A stretch of DNA of 64,000 nucleotides from contig CM068549.1 of the NCBI GenBank assembly GCA_035048495.1, forward strand, positions 4,373,059 through 4,437,058. The letters are read 5' to 3'. Positions within the stretch are counted from its first letter, which is position 1. Each line of letters opens with the position of its first letter. Source of the stretch: Euptelea pleiosperma. Lineage: Eukaryota; Streptophyta; Magnoliopsida; Ranunculales; Eupteleaceae. The notes beneath the pieces were generated by a model. The model was not told where the DNA came from. It saw only the letters and a list, made by a program, of their open reading frames with translations, and did not search any database. Shown one piece after another: positions 45,046 to 56,782 of this stretch. Position numbers and translations under genes: made by a program.

Positions 45046-45682
45046 AACAGGGCCGGCTCAAGCATAAGGGGAGTGAGGTGGTCGCCTTAGCCCCCCAAAT
45101 GATTAGAAGGCCCCAAATTTTTGGAAAACGTTTAGATGCGGAGGACTTTGGATTCAGTCGATGCAGAGGGCTCTCGTGGCCCCCATAGATGTTTAGCTCA
45201 CCCTTTAGTGGTTATACATACCAAAAATCACTTTGATTAGTTTTCTCTAACCATAGATTTTAGCACTTTTTAAGGATTGATTCCAGACGATGGATTCAAT
45301 CATGTTTTTTGCATATTTTTTAGTACTTATTCCAACGGCTAGAAATTATCAATCAAGCTGATTTTTGGTATGTATATCCACCAAAAGGTAAGCTAAACAT
45401 CTAAGCGGTTAGTGGACAAATCTAGTATGCAAACATTGTATCCACCATTGAATGCTCCTTGAAAAACCTGTTTTTAATTTATATATATATATATTTTTTA
45501 AAACGTTGAAATAACACATTTTTCAAGGGATCCAATAGTACTGATAGTGTTTGCAAACAGTTGCATACTAGATTTGTCCGCGGTTAGTGGGCCCAAAAAC
45601 TGAGCTATGTGGGGCCTCGAGAGCTGTCTGCATCCAAAGTCCTCTACATCTAAAAATTTTCCCAAATTTTTTTGTGAAATAT

Positions 45683-45718
<36 letters not shown>

Positions 45719-45790
45719 ATGTTGTGAATCATTAAACCCCATTTAGAGTTTTTGCTTCAAGCCCCAACTTGTGCCAAGATGGCCTACAAG
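45046..45790. repeat. Dispersed repeat, copy 2, with (TC)n tract
   Basis: Begins AGGGCCGGCTCAAGCATAAG, a start frequent in plant hAT-type MITEs, and parallels 23331-23810. It holds a (TC)n microsatellite at 45683-45717 and ends near CAAGATGGCCTAC. Part of the middle (about 45340-45620) contains a second, inverted version of the ATCCATTG/TTAGTGG segment. Confidence 0.5.
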
Positions 45791-46550
45791 CGAAAGTCGA
45801 TTTTTCCAGTGTATGTCTCTCGCGGGCGTTGGGTATTTTCTCTCCTCTCCTCTCCCACTCTCCAACCTTTGTTTCCTCTACCCATCCTTTTCTCTTTCCC
45901 TGTAACTAAAGAAACATCTGCTATGCCGTTCAGAGAATCAAAAGAAGAGCATCTGAGCTATAAAGACAGAGAGAAGTCTAGAGAAGAAATCTATGTTTCT
46001 GTTTTCTTCTCTCACAAGTTCCATTTGGGTTTCTCCCAAAACCCTCAATGGAAGCTTCATCACCTCTCTCTCAATCCAACCAAGCCCTCATGAACAGCCA
46101 AAAACCTCTTCGAAGCCCTTCAAGAATTTTTTATTTTTTTAATTGAATCAGGATTAAAACAAATTTCTAGGTTTTTTATCAGGTTAAAAAAAAAATTCGA
46201 TCATTAATTTCTGGGTTTCTTTAATGAAATCAGGATTTCATTGCGTCATTTCATCACGAATTTGGCGAAGTGGTTATATATTTCATGAGATTCCCATCTT
46301 AGAATAATGGTTTTAGGTTTTGAAATTCAAATGAGGAATGGTGATTGGAAGGAAGCTTTAAGAGATTTAATTTTTCAAACTCTTGGTTTGGTTTTTAGAG
46401 GGTTGTATTGAAGATCCTTTTTAGGTGCGGATGTGGTGTTGTGGAAGCAAAGAAATGTAACTGTAGGAAATACTATTGGTAACTCTTGTCATGTGGGTGG
46501 TGTTTGAAAGATCGGGTTATAAACGTATACTTGTTGTCATTTATTTCTAA
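45791..46550. other. Stretch without a supported gene
   Basis: A plus-strand open stretch covers 45752-46093, is rich in Ser/Phe/Pro and looks like translated CT-rich sequence. I recognise no domain. The remainder is A/T-rich. Confidence 0.35.
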
Positions 46551-46620
46551 CTAGTAAATGGCCCGTGCCCACGACACTCCCCGACAAAGTGTTGTTTACC
46601 AAAATCGGGTGCCTTCCTCA
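46551..46620 (-). mobile_element. Helitron 3' end (copy D, truncated)
   Basis: On the minus strand it ends GTGGGCACGGGCCATTTA then CTAG-T, with the GACAAAGTG and CCAAAATCGGGTG body motifs of copies A-C. Only the terminal 70 bp is recognisable. Confidence 0.5.
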
Positions 46621-47930
46621 CTCAAATCCATTTTCGACCGAAAGACATTCTTATAGCGTAAAATCTAATAGCACGTCAATATACATATGCTTCTTGTTTT
46701 CTTTGATTAGACAAAAGACAACACAAACTGATATGATTCTTGTTTTCTTTGATTAGACAAAAGGCAACGCCAACTAATATGTGACAAAAAAAATAGGACC
46801 CAACACAACGCGGTAAAATGCCAAAAGCAAGACATTTTAAAATTTTACAGGAAAACTCTTTCAACAAAAAGATATCTGTTATGGTAATGATCAATGCCAT
46901 CCCTTTACATTACTATGGAGGTGCCGCGGGTTCTTTAGCATTTGTCGAGGATATACTGTTCATTTTCAAAATAAGTGTGACTTCAATCACTTGCATCAAA
47001 AAAAGCGCGGCAGGGGAATGGATGAGGCGAAAACTTACTTTGTACTTTAACGTGACTCCTTTGTTACTCGTAATAGATTGTTTTACTACCCGGAAACATG
47101 ATAAAATTCCAGCCAAAGTCTGTGTGCACATTTGAATAACCCCAACATAATTGAACCTATAATTGAGCCGGTGTGAATCAGACTGCATTTTTCTAAAGCT
47201 TCTTGCATTGAGCTCTAATCCATGCTGGATGAAAAAACCCTACATATTTCCTCACAATCATCATCACTCAACCTTTGGAAGAGGTTGTACTACATGATCA
47301 GCCCACCCTGGCTGTAATTGGCTAGAGTTCAAATATTGATCGAGTTCTATGGGGTCAAATAGTTCACTAAGAGACTAGTGATTGTTGGGTAACCCAATCA
47401 ATTAATTTTCTTGAGTATAAAGCTTATCTCTCCACATCTGCTCGACTTTGTCAACTTTATCCACTTATCCTTTTTTCCCCAAATCAGATATCACCAGAGA
47501 ACTGCTCTGTCTAATGAGTGAGTGGGCTAACTTGAAATTCTCACCTAAGCTTGATCAGTAGGTATCTATATTTTTGGACATTCTAGAAATAAATCTATAT
47601 GAGGATGGTATGTGTGTGTACCCAAATTTGCAAAACACGAATCTCAAGGTCTAACTAACCTCTAACTGACTCTTACTATATGCCTTGATACACCTTAGCA
47701 TCTCCCATGGTACACTACAACATTCCCCTTAACTGTCCACTGTTAAACTCGTCTTTGCAGTTAGCTCAATTCTTGGAAAATGTTTCCTATAAATTGGGAT
47801 CCATCACACCACTAAGAGGGGATCTTAGATCTAACTCAGAACTTTGTAACGCCACAAGAGATTATAGTGAATTGCCTCCGATGAGGCCAAGGGCGTAGTC
47901 GTCGGAGCTCCGACGACGATCCTCGTAAAA
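46621..47930. other. Intergenic stretch without a supported gene
   Basis: A short direct repeat occurs at about 46688-46757 (TTCTTGTTTTCTTTGATTAG twice, 53 bp apart). Open stretches on both strands at 46818-47188 overlap and match nothing I know. Confidence 0.35.
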
Positions 47931-48432
47931 ATGGTCATCTCTCTCTCTCTCTCTCTTTCATTTTCTCTTGGCTTTCTTTCTTTACTGTTCTTATACCTCT
48001 TAATAATTGACTGTTATCTTGGGGAGGTGGAGGAAAAATCTCAAGGATCATCCGACGGCTTCTCGGGATTTTTTCCCCACATCTTTTGGCGTCGTCTGTG
48101 GGAAATCGGGCGAAAAGCTTCATCGTGCCCCTCGTCATCCTCCATTGCAGCATCGTGGCTGCAAGCCTGCAAAGAAAGGGGCGTGCTCCATCAAATGACA
48201 AGCTTCTCCACTGGCAACATACGACCTTCTTTATGTTGGCCTCCAATGAGTAGAGAGGCACGTGTTGATCAAGAAAGGATGGAATTTGAAGCAAGAGCCG
48301 ACTGGTCTGCAACGGGTAAAATATTCTTGAATCTCAACCGTTAAGTCTTCAACTTGATGGGCAACAAAGAACCACGTGGCCATCAAGCAAGGGTGATGGC
48401 CGTCAAGCAATAGTGATTTCTCTACGGTAATG
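47931..48432 (+). mobile_element. Ty3/gypsy LTR 3' end, PBS and leader (interrupted by S6)
   Basis: A (TC)n tract at 47939-47958 leads into ATTGACTGTTATCTTGG, GATCATCCGACGGCTTCTCG and the PBS-like TGGCGTCGTCTGTGGGAA (48087-48104). This order (LTR end, then TGGCGCCGTCTGTGGGA-like site) is common in plant Ty3/gypsy elements. What follows should be leader or gag, but it is cut at 48432 by solo LTR S6. The LTR start was not found. Confidence 0.55.
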
Positions 48433-51400
48433 TGAAAGTAGGGTTTTTCCGTGTCGTCGGATCGGAAACCCTAATTTCAACACAATTTATAATTAATCCA
48501 AGACTTTTAACCTGTAAAATGGGTACTTTTGCGTAGTGGCTCGTGTCGGGTATCGTCCGCACTCGGGGTTAGGGCAAATAAAGAACAAATTAAAGGAAAT
48601 TTGCTTAGAATGATGGAAGAGGTGAGAATGGTGGAAAGCGAGATTTTAAAACATAGTTGGGGAATTTAATGAAAGAAAATGCTACAAACTTCAAGAAGCA
48701 CAAAGAACATTAATTAAATAAGAATTTGAATAACAACCATTAAATTACTTAATTAAAAATTCCTTATTACAATAAATTGAACTTTTAGCAGAATGAAAAT
48801 GCAACAAGTAACTATTCTAGAAAGCAATTAGAGAAGATAGAGAGAGATATATTTAAAGAGAGAGAAAATATTTTAGAGAGAGAAAATAACTAAAGAGGTC
48901 TAGAGAGAGAAAATGAAAAGATGAGAGAAGATTGATTGACTTACCATGATACACTAACCTTGGTCGTGATAGATGGGTACGTCATTCAGGTTGGTGCATG
49001 GAGAGGTGCACTATGGTGCAAAAGGGGGGTAGAAGGCAATCTTCAAGTGGTGAAAGGTGTGCCTGAACATGCAGCAGTCACTGGTAGGAGATGGAACTGT
49101 TGTGAAGAGCAGCAACAAAGGAGCAGACGTTGCTGATGTAGGGTGGAAGAGGTTGCAAGTCGCAACTCTTGTCACTCTTCTTGAGGATGGGATGAGGTGC
49201 TAACGACTTGGAGCTGTGAGGGATCTTTGCACAGCAAAATCGTGCTGCTCCACAGTTGCGAGGGAGAGTAGATGACACACAGCATGTGCACTTGCCGATG
49301 CAACTGACGATCAGTAGATGCAACACTTGTTGGAGGCTAGCATGTTCAGATGGAGACGTGGAAGGAGAAAAGATTTCACCGCCAGGTGGAGAGGATGGAC
49401 AGTTGCCGTCCACAATATGGTGTATGTGAACCACCCTTTCACTTACAGGAGAGAGCGTCGCATAAAGGAGCAATACATGTTAGAGATTGCTGGTGCTATC
49501 AGTCAAGAACGATATGCAACAAGAGGGGACCAGCCACGAGGATATGATGCTGGTTGTTCCTGTGTTTACTCTTTGAAGGTGCAGCAACAGCGATTGTTGC
49601 AGGTGGAACGTGTTGCAGGTGGGTGAGAGAGAAGAAGACGGTGAAGAAAAGGAGATGCAATGCAGATCCGGCGAGCTCTTCGCCGGATTCAATGGCTGGA
49701 TAGCTTAGAGTAGCAGCGTGGAAAAGAGGATGAGAGGTTCGGTGAAATGGATAGTGCAGGCAGTGAGAGGTGGTGCTCACAGTCTTGTCTGCACCTTTTT
49801 AGACCGTGAGGTGCTCCAAAACATGGAAGAGAAAGATGCACGGTGTGGGAGTGGGAACCGTTGTGACAGCAAGTTGCTGTTGACGGAGTTGCAGATCTGC
49901 AACTCCAGTCATTAATGAAGAAATAGACGAAGAAGAAGGAAGGGAACAAGAGAGATATGTCCTTTGTGAAGGCACACACCTGCAGGTTCAACAAGGTTGT
50001 TGGTCTGTGTCCAAGAGAAGTAGACAAAGAGAAGAAGAAGATGCGGTGGCTGAGTTGGCCAGAGAAGATGAAGACGTTGGCTGCACCTTGGTGGAGATGC
50101 ACAGAGCACCGGTATGTGATGTGTTGCTGGTTTGTCAAGAGGAGTTCCTGATGGTTGCAGGTCCAACAACCCAACGTTTGGTTTGAGAGAGAAAAGAGGT
50201 AGCAGACGGTGGTGGCTGAGGCTATGATTTTTCCGGCGAGTTGCAGGCTGTGCAACTTCAGGGTCGGCCGGAGTTGCAGGTGGCAACTCCGGTAATGAGA
50301 GAAGAAGAAGAAGAAGAAGAAGAGGAGGAGATGGCAGAATAGAGAGAATAGGACCTGCTGGTGGTTAGGTGGTTTGGAGAACCAGATCTGCTGGTGAGAA
50401 ACATGGAACTGTTGCTGGTTTGGGGAGCTCCGGCAATCACACTTCAAGAAGAGGAGGAAGAAGGAGAGAAAGAAATAATGAGGGAGGGAACTAAAAAGAA
50501 ACCCACGGTTTCTTTCTCTTATAAAGGAAGAGAAAAACCGTGGGAGTTAAATTGGAGATTGGTGAGAAGTGGTCAACCACTTCCCCCATTGGCTTGGATG
50601 CGGGCTTGTGAGAGCCCGTAAGTTTGTGGGCCAATGGACTTGGGCCACAAACTTTGGAGCCCATGAGAAATAGTAGGACATGGGTCATTACAAGGATAAT
50701 TGGCTCGTGGGCCTTGTGACCATGTGTCAATGGGTATGGGCATGGGCTCAAGGATAAGCGGGCTAATGTGCCAGATGGATATGGGCCTCTTGCGAGGCCG
50801 TAGGTTAGGGTGCATTTGGCCGGCAGGGGAAAAAATGGTAAATGAGCCCAAAACACCATGGGCTCTAGGACGGGTTACAAGGCCGTGGGCTTCCAATTTG
50901 CTTGTGGGCCACTTGGCCATGGGGGCTGTTAGATGATGAAACTATGATAATTGGATGAGATGAGGTGGCAGTTTGACTCAGTCCACAATTGGCGGACCGT
51001 AGGATCTGAAAAGATCCAACGGTCAGATGAATGATCTAACGGTCGAATTGAAGATCTAACGGTAGAAGAACTATGAGAGATGGAATAAAGCTAAAGGAGA
51101 GAAGATCTGAGGTTAGATGATGGAGATCGGAGGGTTAGGATGATCGATCTAAGGATCGGATGGTGAGATATAGGCAATTCGATCATGGAGAGGGGGATTG
51201 GATGGTAGATCTGGGGATCTAATGGTAGGATGAGACGATCTACGGGTTAGATATTAGAGTCTAGAGAGATAGAGAAAGAATTAGGAGAGAGGAGAGAGAA
51301 AATAATACAAAATAAAGGTAAAAGAGCTGGCAGAGGGTCATGAACCCTGATCTTCAATGTAATCTTCCGTCGGCCTCACCAAGCCGTCATTTCATATCAG

Positions 51401-51838
51401 TTGGTGCGACTTTGAATCACTTTGGCCCGTCTCTTGGTCTTCAGCTTTGCCTCTCTCTTGCTTCTTTATCTGGCTCTACGATCCTCTGACTTGACCCGTA
51501 CTTGGTCGGTATCTTCTTGTCATAGCTTGTTGACTCCTTAAGCTTTGATATTAGGCTTTTATGGTTGATCGTGGGCCCGTAAGTCTCAAAAATCACCCGA
51601 TCGGGTTTCCTGCTAGAGAAAAGTGCGTAATGAGACTTAATCAAAACGGCTTCATATCTAGACTATCCGAAATGCGTATATTTCATGCAAATAGTCAATT
51701 TTCGTCTGAAGAATGCGCTCTACGCATTGGAAGAAACTCTTACGTGAAAAAGTCGACGAAAAGATAAGTTTTACATAGGAGAATGCGACATCGCTATAAG
51801 GATAATGGCTTAAAATAAGCACTTTTGAGCGAATATCA
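48433..51838 (-). mobile_element. Solo LTR S6 (3406 bp, TSD TAATG), X family
   Basis: On the minus strand it starts TGATATTCGCTCAAAAGT and ends ACGGAAAAACCCTACTTTCA. It is bounded by perfect TAATG duplications (48428-48432 and 51839-51843). A minus-strand TATA box (CTTTATAAG) lies near 50526-50518. Downstream of it are (GAA/TTC)n tracts and repeated palindromes GGAGTTGCAGATCTGCAACTCC. The many Ser/Pro/His-rich open stretches at 49-51 kb come from this composition. Two more LTRs of this family follow at 52838 and 54160. Confidence 0.87.
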
Positions 51839-51843
51839 TAATG

Positions 51844-52270
51844 CACCGGTCCACCCCAACAATGGTCGACAATTCTTAACGGCACCATAATAGACCAGTA
51901 GCATTTCCTTTGGCCGATAACGCTCCATGTCAACCAACCCTTCTAGCCATTTGTCCGACAGCCTCGCCTTTGTCAATAGATCCAGCTAACCATATGACCT
52001 CTCGGCCGAGTGCGAGCTGAGAGCCAAATCACGATCATTTCGCTTCACAACCACTTTTCATCTCACGTTGTAAACCTCACTAGCAAGAAACTCCAGCGAT
52101 CTCCCCACACGCATCACAATATCAGCCCCAAACAATTACACTTGCCAGCAACTCATCCAGCCGTTTGCTTTGTTAGTCCAAACCTCCGCATCGACAAGGA
52201 GTGCATCTACTTTGGTGGTTAAACAACTTCCATGGCAGTTGTGAAATTTTACCGGTCTGTTCTCTTTAAC
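51844..52270. other. Stretch between LTR copies, possible gag remnant
   Basis: C-rich on the plus strand (CCAACCCTTCTAGCC, CATCACAATATCAGCCCC). It may be the continuation of the gypsy leader/gag cut by S6 at TAATG, but no domain is recognisable. Confidence 0.3.
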
Positions 52271-52837
52271 TCAATATACCTAGAAGGGGGGGGGGTCGAT
52301 TAGGTATTTAAAATTATTTATACCTACACAGTTTTACCGGTCTATGGTAAGGGAATAAAATCGCATGCCTTAGTTGTTTGATAAAAGATTATCACAACCG
52401 ACTCAAATCGAATATACCTCCGTGATATATTTTCTTTTCATCGTTTGATCTACTCAGAATATATTGCGGAATATAAACAAACAATCACACAAGACAAGAG
52501 ATTTTTACGTGGAAACCTTAGCAAAGAAAAAACCACGAGACCACGTCCAGACGGAAAGTATCACTAACTAAAAAGTTAAACGAAACAAAAGTTACCTACG
52601 CAGCACCGTTGCAAATACGGCTTCCAACTTTAGCCAAGGCCTGCTGCCGATGCGTCCACGTCCTTTGAATCAATGCTACGAATCCACGCACACCCTTCCA
52701 GTCAAGAAGCCTTCTCCGCTTGTTCAGTTTGGTACACCCCAAACCTACCGTCGACCAGCACCTCCGATCTTAATTCTCAACACTCTCGCCTTTACAGAAA
52801 AGGAAGGATTCAGTACACCCTGAACCCTAAGTTGCTT
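52271..52837 (+). repeat. LTR-type remnant matching 1-760 in inverse orientation
   Basis: Carries the G-run (52288-52297) followed by TCGATTAGGTAT, then CACACAAGACAAGAGATTTT and ACGTGGAAACC, and CACCCCAAACCTACCGTCGA. These are blocks found in several plant LTR retroelements and in the minus strand of 1-760. LTR copy X2 starts immediately downstream. Confidence 0.45.
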
Positions 52838-54159
52838 GATATTCGCTTAAAAGTACGTATTTTCCACTGTTATCTTCTAAGCGTTTTCACACTCTCCTAC
52901 GTTAAAATGCTCTATTTATCTACTTTTCTACGTAAGAGTCTTTTTTGTTGCGTAGAACACACTTTTCTGGACGAAATGGTATATTTGCATGCATTAAACA
53001 CATTTTCGGAAGTCTAGACATTGAGTCATTTTGATAAAGTCTCATTACGCGCTTCTTCTGTCGTAGGAAACTCCGATGGGACAATTCTCGAGACTTGCGA
53101 GCCCATATCGATCAGGAAAGCCCATTATCAAAGCTTAAAGAGCCCATATGCTATGACTAGAAGATATGGGCCAAATATGGGCTGAATAAGAGGACCAAAA
53201 AGCTGGCCCAAAGAACAAAGAGAGCAGGAGAGCCAATGACCAAGAGACGGACCAAAGCGTTTAAAGCCACATGAGTCAGCAAGGAATGATAGTCTACTCT
53301 ACTGGAGAAGCGTGAGGATGCTCACAGTGAAGACCAGGGTTCCAGACCCTCTGCCAATACTTTTATCTCCATTTTCTGATATTTTCTCTCTCATCTCTCC
53401 TTATTCTCTCTCTTCATCTCTCGGTCCTCGAATCTACTGACCTAACCCCAGAACTCCTGCCCATTGGCTCTGTCTCATCTACCTTAGCTTTCTGACCGTT
53501 GGATCTTCAATCGGACTATTGGATCTTCCACCGGACCGCTGGATCTCTTTTGATCCGTCGATCTACTAATCTGGGTCCCAATCAAGTCACCATCCATCTG
53601 ATCGCCATCAGATTGTATGTCACATCATCTTGTGAGACGATGGACATCATCAATCCATGTGGGCCAATAGCCGGGCCCGTCATCATTGACCCGCTGTCCG
53701 ACCATTTAGTGGACCCCGTGAATTTCAAAATAATTTAAATTAAATTTTAAAAAAAAGGGGGGTCCACTAAATGGGGAAATTCTCTAAAGAAAAGTAAGGT
53801 TTTACTTTAAAAAAAAAATTTTAATATATTTTTTTTTTCTAAAATTCCTAATTTCCATTAATAGAAATTAGGAGCTTATATAAATGGGGAAGGAGGGGGA
53901 CGAACCCTAATTTTTCAAACCCCTTTTCTCCTCTCCTTCCGCCCACATCTCTCGGCCTCTCCTCCCTTTCCATTCGGCTCGTTCGCCTCTCCTTCTTCTT
54001 TCTTCTTCTCAACGCCGGAGTTGCAGACCTGCAACTCCAGCCGTCAGCGCCCCCTTCCGCCTGCTCCTCCGCCATCTCCAACAGGGTAGCCCTGTAACAC
54101 CACCAACCACCGTTTTCTCTCTTCCCAAGCGCCTCCACCCTGCTGCTGTTGCTGCCTCA
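52838..54159 (+). mobile_element. X-family LTR X2, truncated, plus orientation
   Basis: Starts TGATATTCGCTTAAAAGT and runs through GTAATGAGAC-type blocks (inverted), GAACCCTGGTCTTCACTG-type blocks (inverted) and a plus-strand TATA (TTATATAAAT, 53876-53885). It stops at 54159 just after the CGCCGGAGTTGCAGACCTGC palindrome (54013 on), where X3 begins. The 3' part seen in S6 and X3 is missing. The left flank is TTGCT, with no partner found. Confidence 0.75.
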
Positions 54160-56782
54160 TGAAAATAGGATTTTTCCGCGTCGTTGATTACGGAAACCCT
54201 AGAATCAACAACATTTGTAATTTTATCCGATTATCCTGCAAAATTTTAGAGATTTGTATAGGGATTCGTGTCGGATGTCAGTCCGCACTCGGGGTTAGTT
54301 AGCGCATGCAAGAACATGAAATGACAGCTTTCTTTATAGAAATTGCTCTGAAATCAATGCAGGGGTGAGAATGGTGATTCAAAGTCGATTTTTTTTTTTA
54401 AATATATATTTTTTTGATGGATTAACACATGACAATTGAAATATATTAATTCAAATTACTAGAACTGAGATGAATGCAACAATGTAAAAACAAACTTCCT
54501 TTATTGAATGAGAAAATAACTTACAATGTAAATAATTCTTCTTCTAAAAATTACTAAAAACTACACTAGAAAGCATGGTACTTAGAAAAGCTAGAGAGAT
54601 AAAGAGTCTAGAGAGAGAACAAGATTAGAGAGAGAAATTAGAGAGGGAAAATGAAGGGAAAACTATTTGAAATTTACCGGAGGGAGTTCAACCTTTGATG
54701 GGGATTGCATGGCCATGATTGGCCAATGTTTGGAGTGTGAGTGAGGTTGACTCAATGCAACTTGCAATGGTGAAGTTTGTTGTGGCTGATGAGGTGGTGA
54801 GTAGGGCGGTGCAAGGAGTAGCAGTTAAGGGATCTGGTGGAGAGAAGGCAGCACTCCCAGTTCAACCTCCTCTCATCTTCCCTTCTTCTTCTTCCTTTCT
54901 TTTTGGTTTTTTCTTTTCAGGGGACTGAGGGAGGAGGGCGTTTGGAGAGAGGAGAACGTGTGGACGACTTTGATGTGGGCTGAAATGGAGGTGTAGACTG
55001 CTGGAATGATGGAGGTGTGGATGTGGCTGTGGGGTAGGCGGTGATGGAAGAGAAGGATGGTGGCACACCGTGATAACCAGCAGGTATGGGGCGTTCTAGT
55101 CTTCTCTCCTTCGTCTTCTCTTCTCTTTTATTTTTGTTTTTTTTTTTTTGTTGACTTGGGCAAGTGAGAGAGAAAGAGAGGGCGATATGGGAGAGTTGAA
55201 AGAAGACGTCGGAGGCTGGAGGTTACAGGTTTCGCCGGAGTTGCTGGTTGGTGTGTGAAGAAGATATCCAGGCCGCTTCTTGTGGTGTTGTTGTTTGGAG
55301 AGGCCACGCACCAAGACGTTGAGGCAGTAGGTTGGTGGTGCAGGGGTTAACGATGTTGAACAAGAGAGAGAAGAGAGGATGGTGAAGGACGGTGGTGGTT
55401 GCAGCTGCAACAGTTCGCCGGAGTTGCAGATTTGCAACTCCGGCTTGGGTTAATAAATAGGATGAACGGCGGCTGGTGGAGCGTAGATGGATGAGGGAGG
55501 CGCTGGCGAGGTGAGCAAGGGGTTGGGTAGCGGCTGGAGGAGGAGAAAAACGTGAAGAAGACGAGGTGGCCGGAGTTCTGCAACTCCGGCCGGTAAAAGA
55601 AGAAGAAGAAGAAGAAGAAGAAGAAGAAGAGGAGAAAGAGGAGAAAGAACGTAGGGGGGTTTTTGGGGGAAGATTGAAAGAGATTGGAGGGGGATTAGGG
55701 TTCAAACGAACCCTTCTCCCTCCTCTTATAAAGCTCCCTATTTCCTTTAATGGAAATAGGGTGTTTTTGAAATAAAAAAAAATATATATATATATATATC
55801 TATATATATATATATTTTATTTTTTTTAAAGTAAAAGTCTACTTTTCCTTGGGGAATGTCCCAATTTAGTGGACCCCCCATTTTTTAAAATTTAATTAAA
55901 ATTATTTGGAAATTCACAGGGTCTACTAACTGGTCGGACAGCGGGTCGATGATGATGGGCCCGGCTACTGGCCCACATGGATTGATGATTTCCATCGTCT
56001 CACAAGATGATGTGACAGACAGTCTGATGGCGATCGGATGGATGGTGACTTGATTGGGACCCAGATTGGTAAATCAACGGATCTAGAGAGATCCAACGGT
56101 CCGACAGAAGATCCAACGGTCAGAAAGCTAAGGGAGATGAGATAGAGTCGATGGGCAGGAGTTTTGGGGTTAGGTCAGTAGATTCGAGGACCGAGAGATG
56201 AAGAGAGAGAGAGAATAAGGAGAGATGAGATAGAAAATATTAAAAAATGGAGATAAAAGTATTGGCAGAGGGTCTGGAACCCTGGTCTTCACTGTGACCA
56301 TCCTCACGCTTCTCCAGTAGAGTAGACTATCATTCTTTGCTGACTCATGTGGCTTTAAACGCTTTGGTCCGTCTCTTGGTCATTGGCTCTCCTGCTCTCT
56401 CCGTTCTTTGGGCCGGCTTTTTGGTCTTCTTATTCAGCTCATATTTGGCCAATATCTTCTAGTCATAGCATGTGGGCTCTTTAAGCTTTCATAATGGGCT
56501 TTCCTAATCGATGTGGGCTCGCAAGTCTCGAGAATTGTCCCATCGGGGTTTCCTGCGACAGAAGAAGCGCGTAATGAGACTCTATCAGAATGACTACATG
56601 TCTAGATTTCCGAAAATGTGTTTAATGCATGCAAATATACCATTTCTTCCAGAAAAGTGTGTTCTACGCAACACAAGAGACTCTTACGTAGAAAAGTAGA
56701 TAAATAGAGTATTTTAACGTAGGAGAATGCAATAACGCTTAGAAGATAATAGTGGAAAATACAGACTTTTAAGCGAATATCA
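54160..56782 (-). mobile_element. X-family LTR X3, minus orientation (2623 bp)
   Basis: Minus-strand ends TGATATTCGCTTAAAAGT and GCGGAAAAATCCTATTTTCA match S6. A minus-strand TATA (CTTTATAAG) lies near 55733-55725. It holds a (GAA)n tract at 55597-55630 and palindromes at 55415-55443 and 55567-55592. The flanks CCTCA and CAACC do not match, so this is not a simple solo insertion. Its right half and X2 form inverted arms of about 1 kb. Confidence 0.8.

Noticed and set aside
45752..46093. 113-codon plus-strand frame
   Set aside because: CT-rich sequence, starts within a dispersed repeat and has no recognisable domain or splice support.
46818..47188. Overlapping open frames on both strands (105 and 91 codons)
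   Set aside because: No domain, no codon pattern distinguishing strands; likely chance.
47931..48344. 137-codon plus-strand frame starting with a hydrophobic stretch (signal peptide-like)
   Set aside because: The start is a translated (TC)n tract and the rest crosses an LTR end and PBS.
49689..50447. 252-codon minus-strand open frame, and several neighbours at 49-51 kb
   Set aside because: They lie inside solo LTR S6 and consist of translated CT/GAA-rich and palindromic sequence (runs of Ser, His, Phe). No domain; overlapping frames on both strands are equally long.
55223..55705. 160-codon Ser/Pro-rich open frame
   Set aside because: Produced by the (GAA/TTC)n tract and palindromes of LTR X3.
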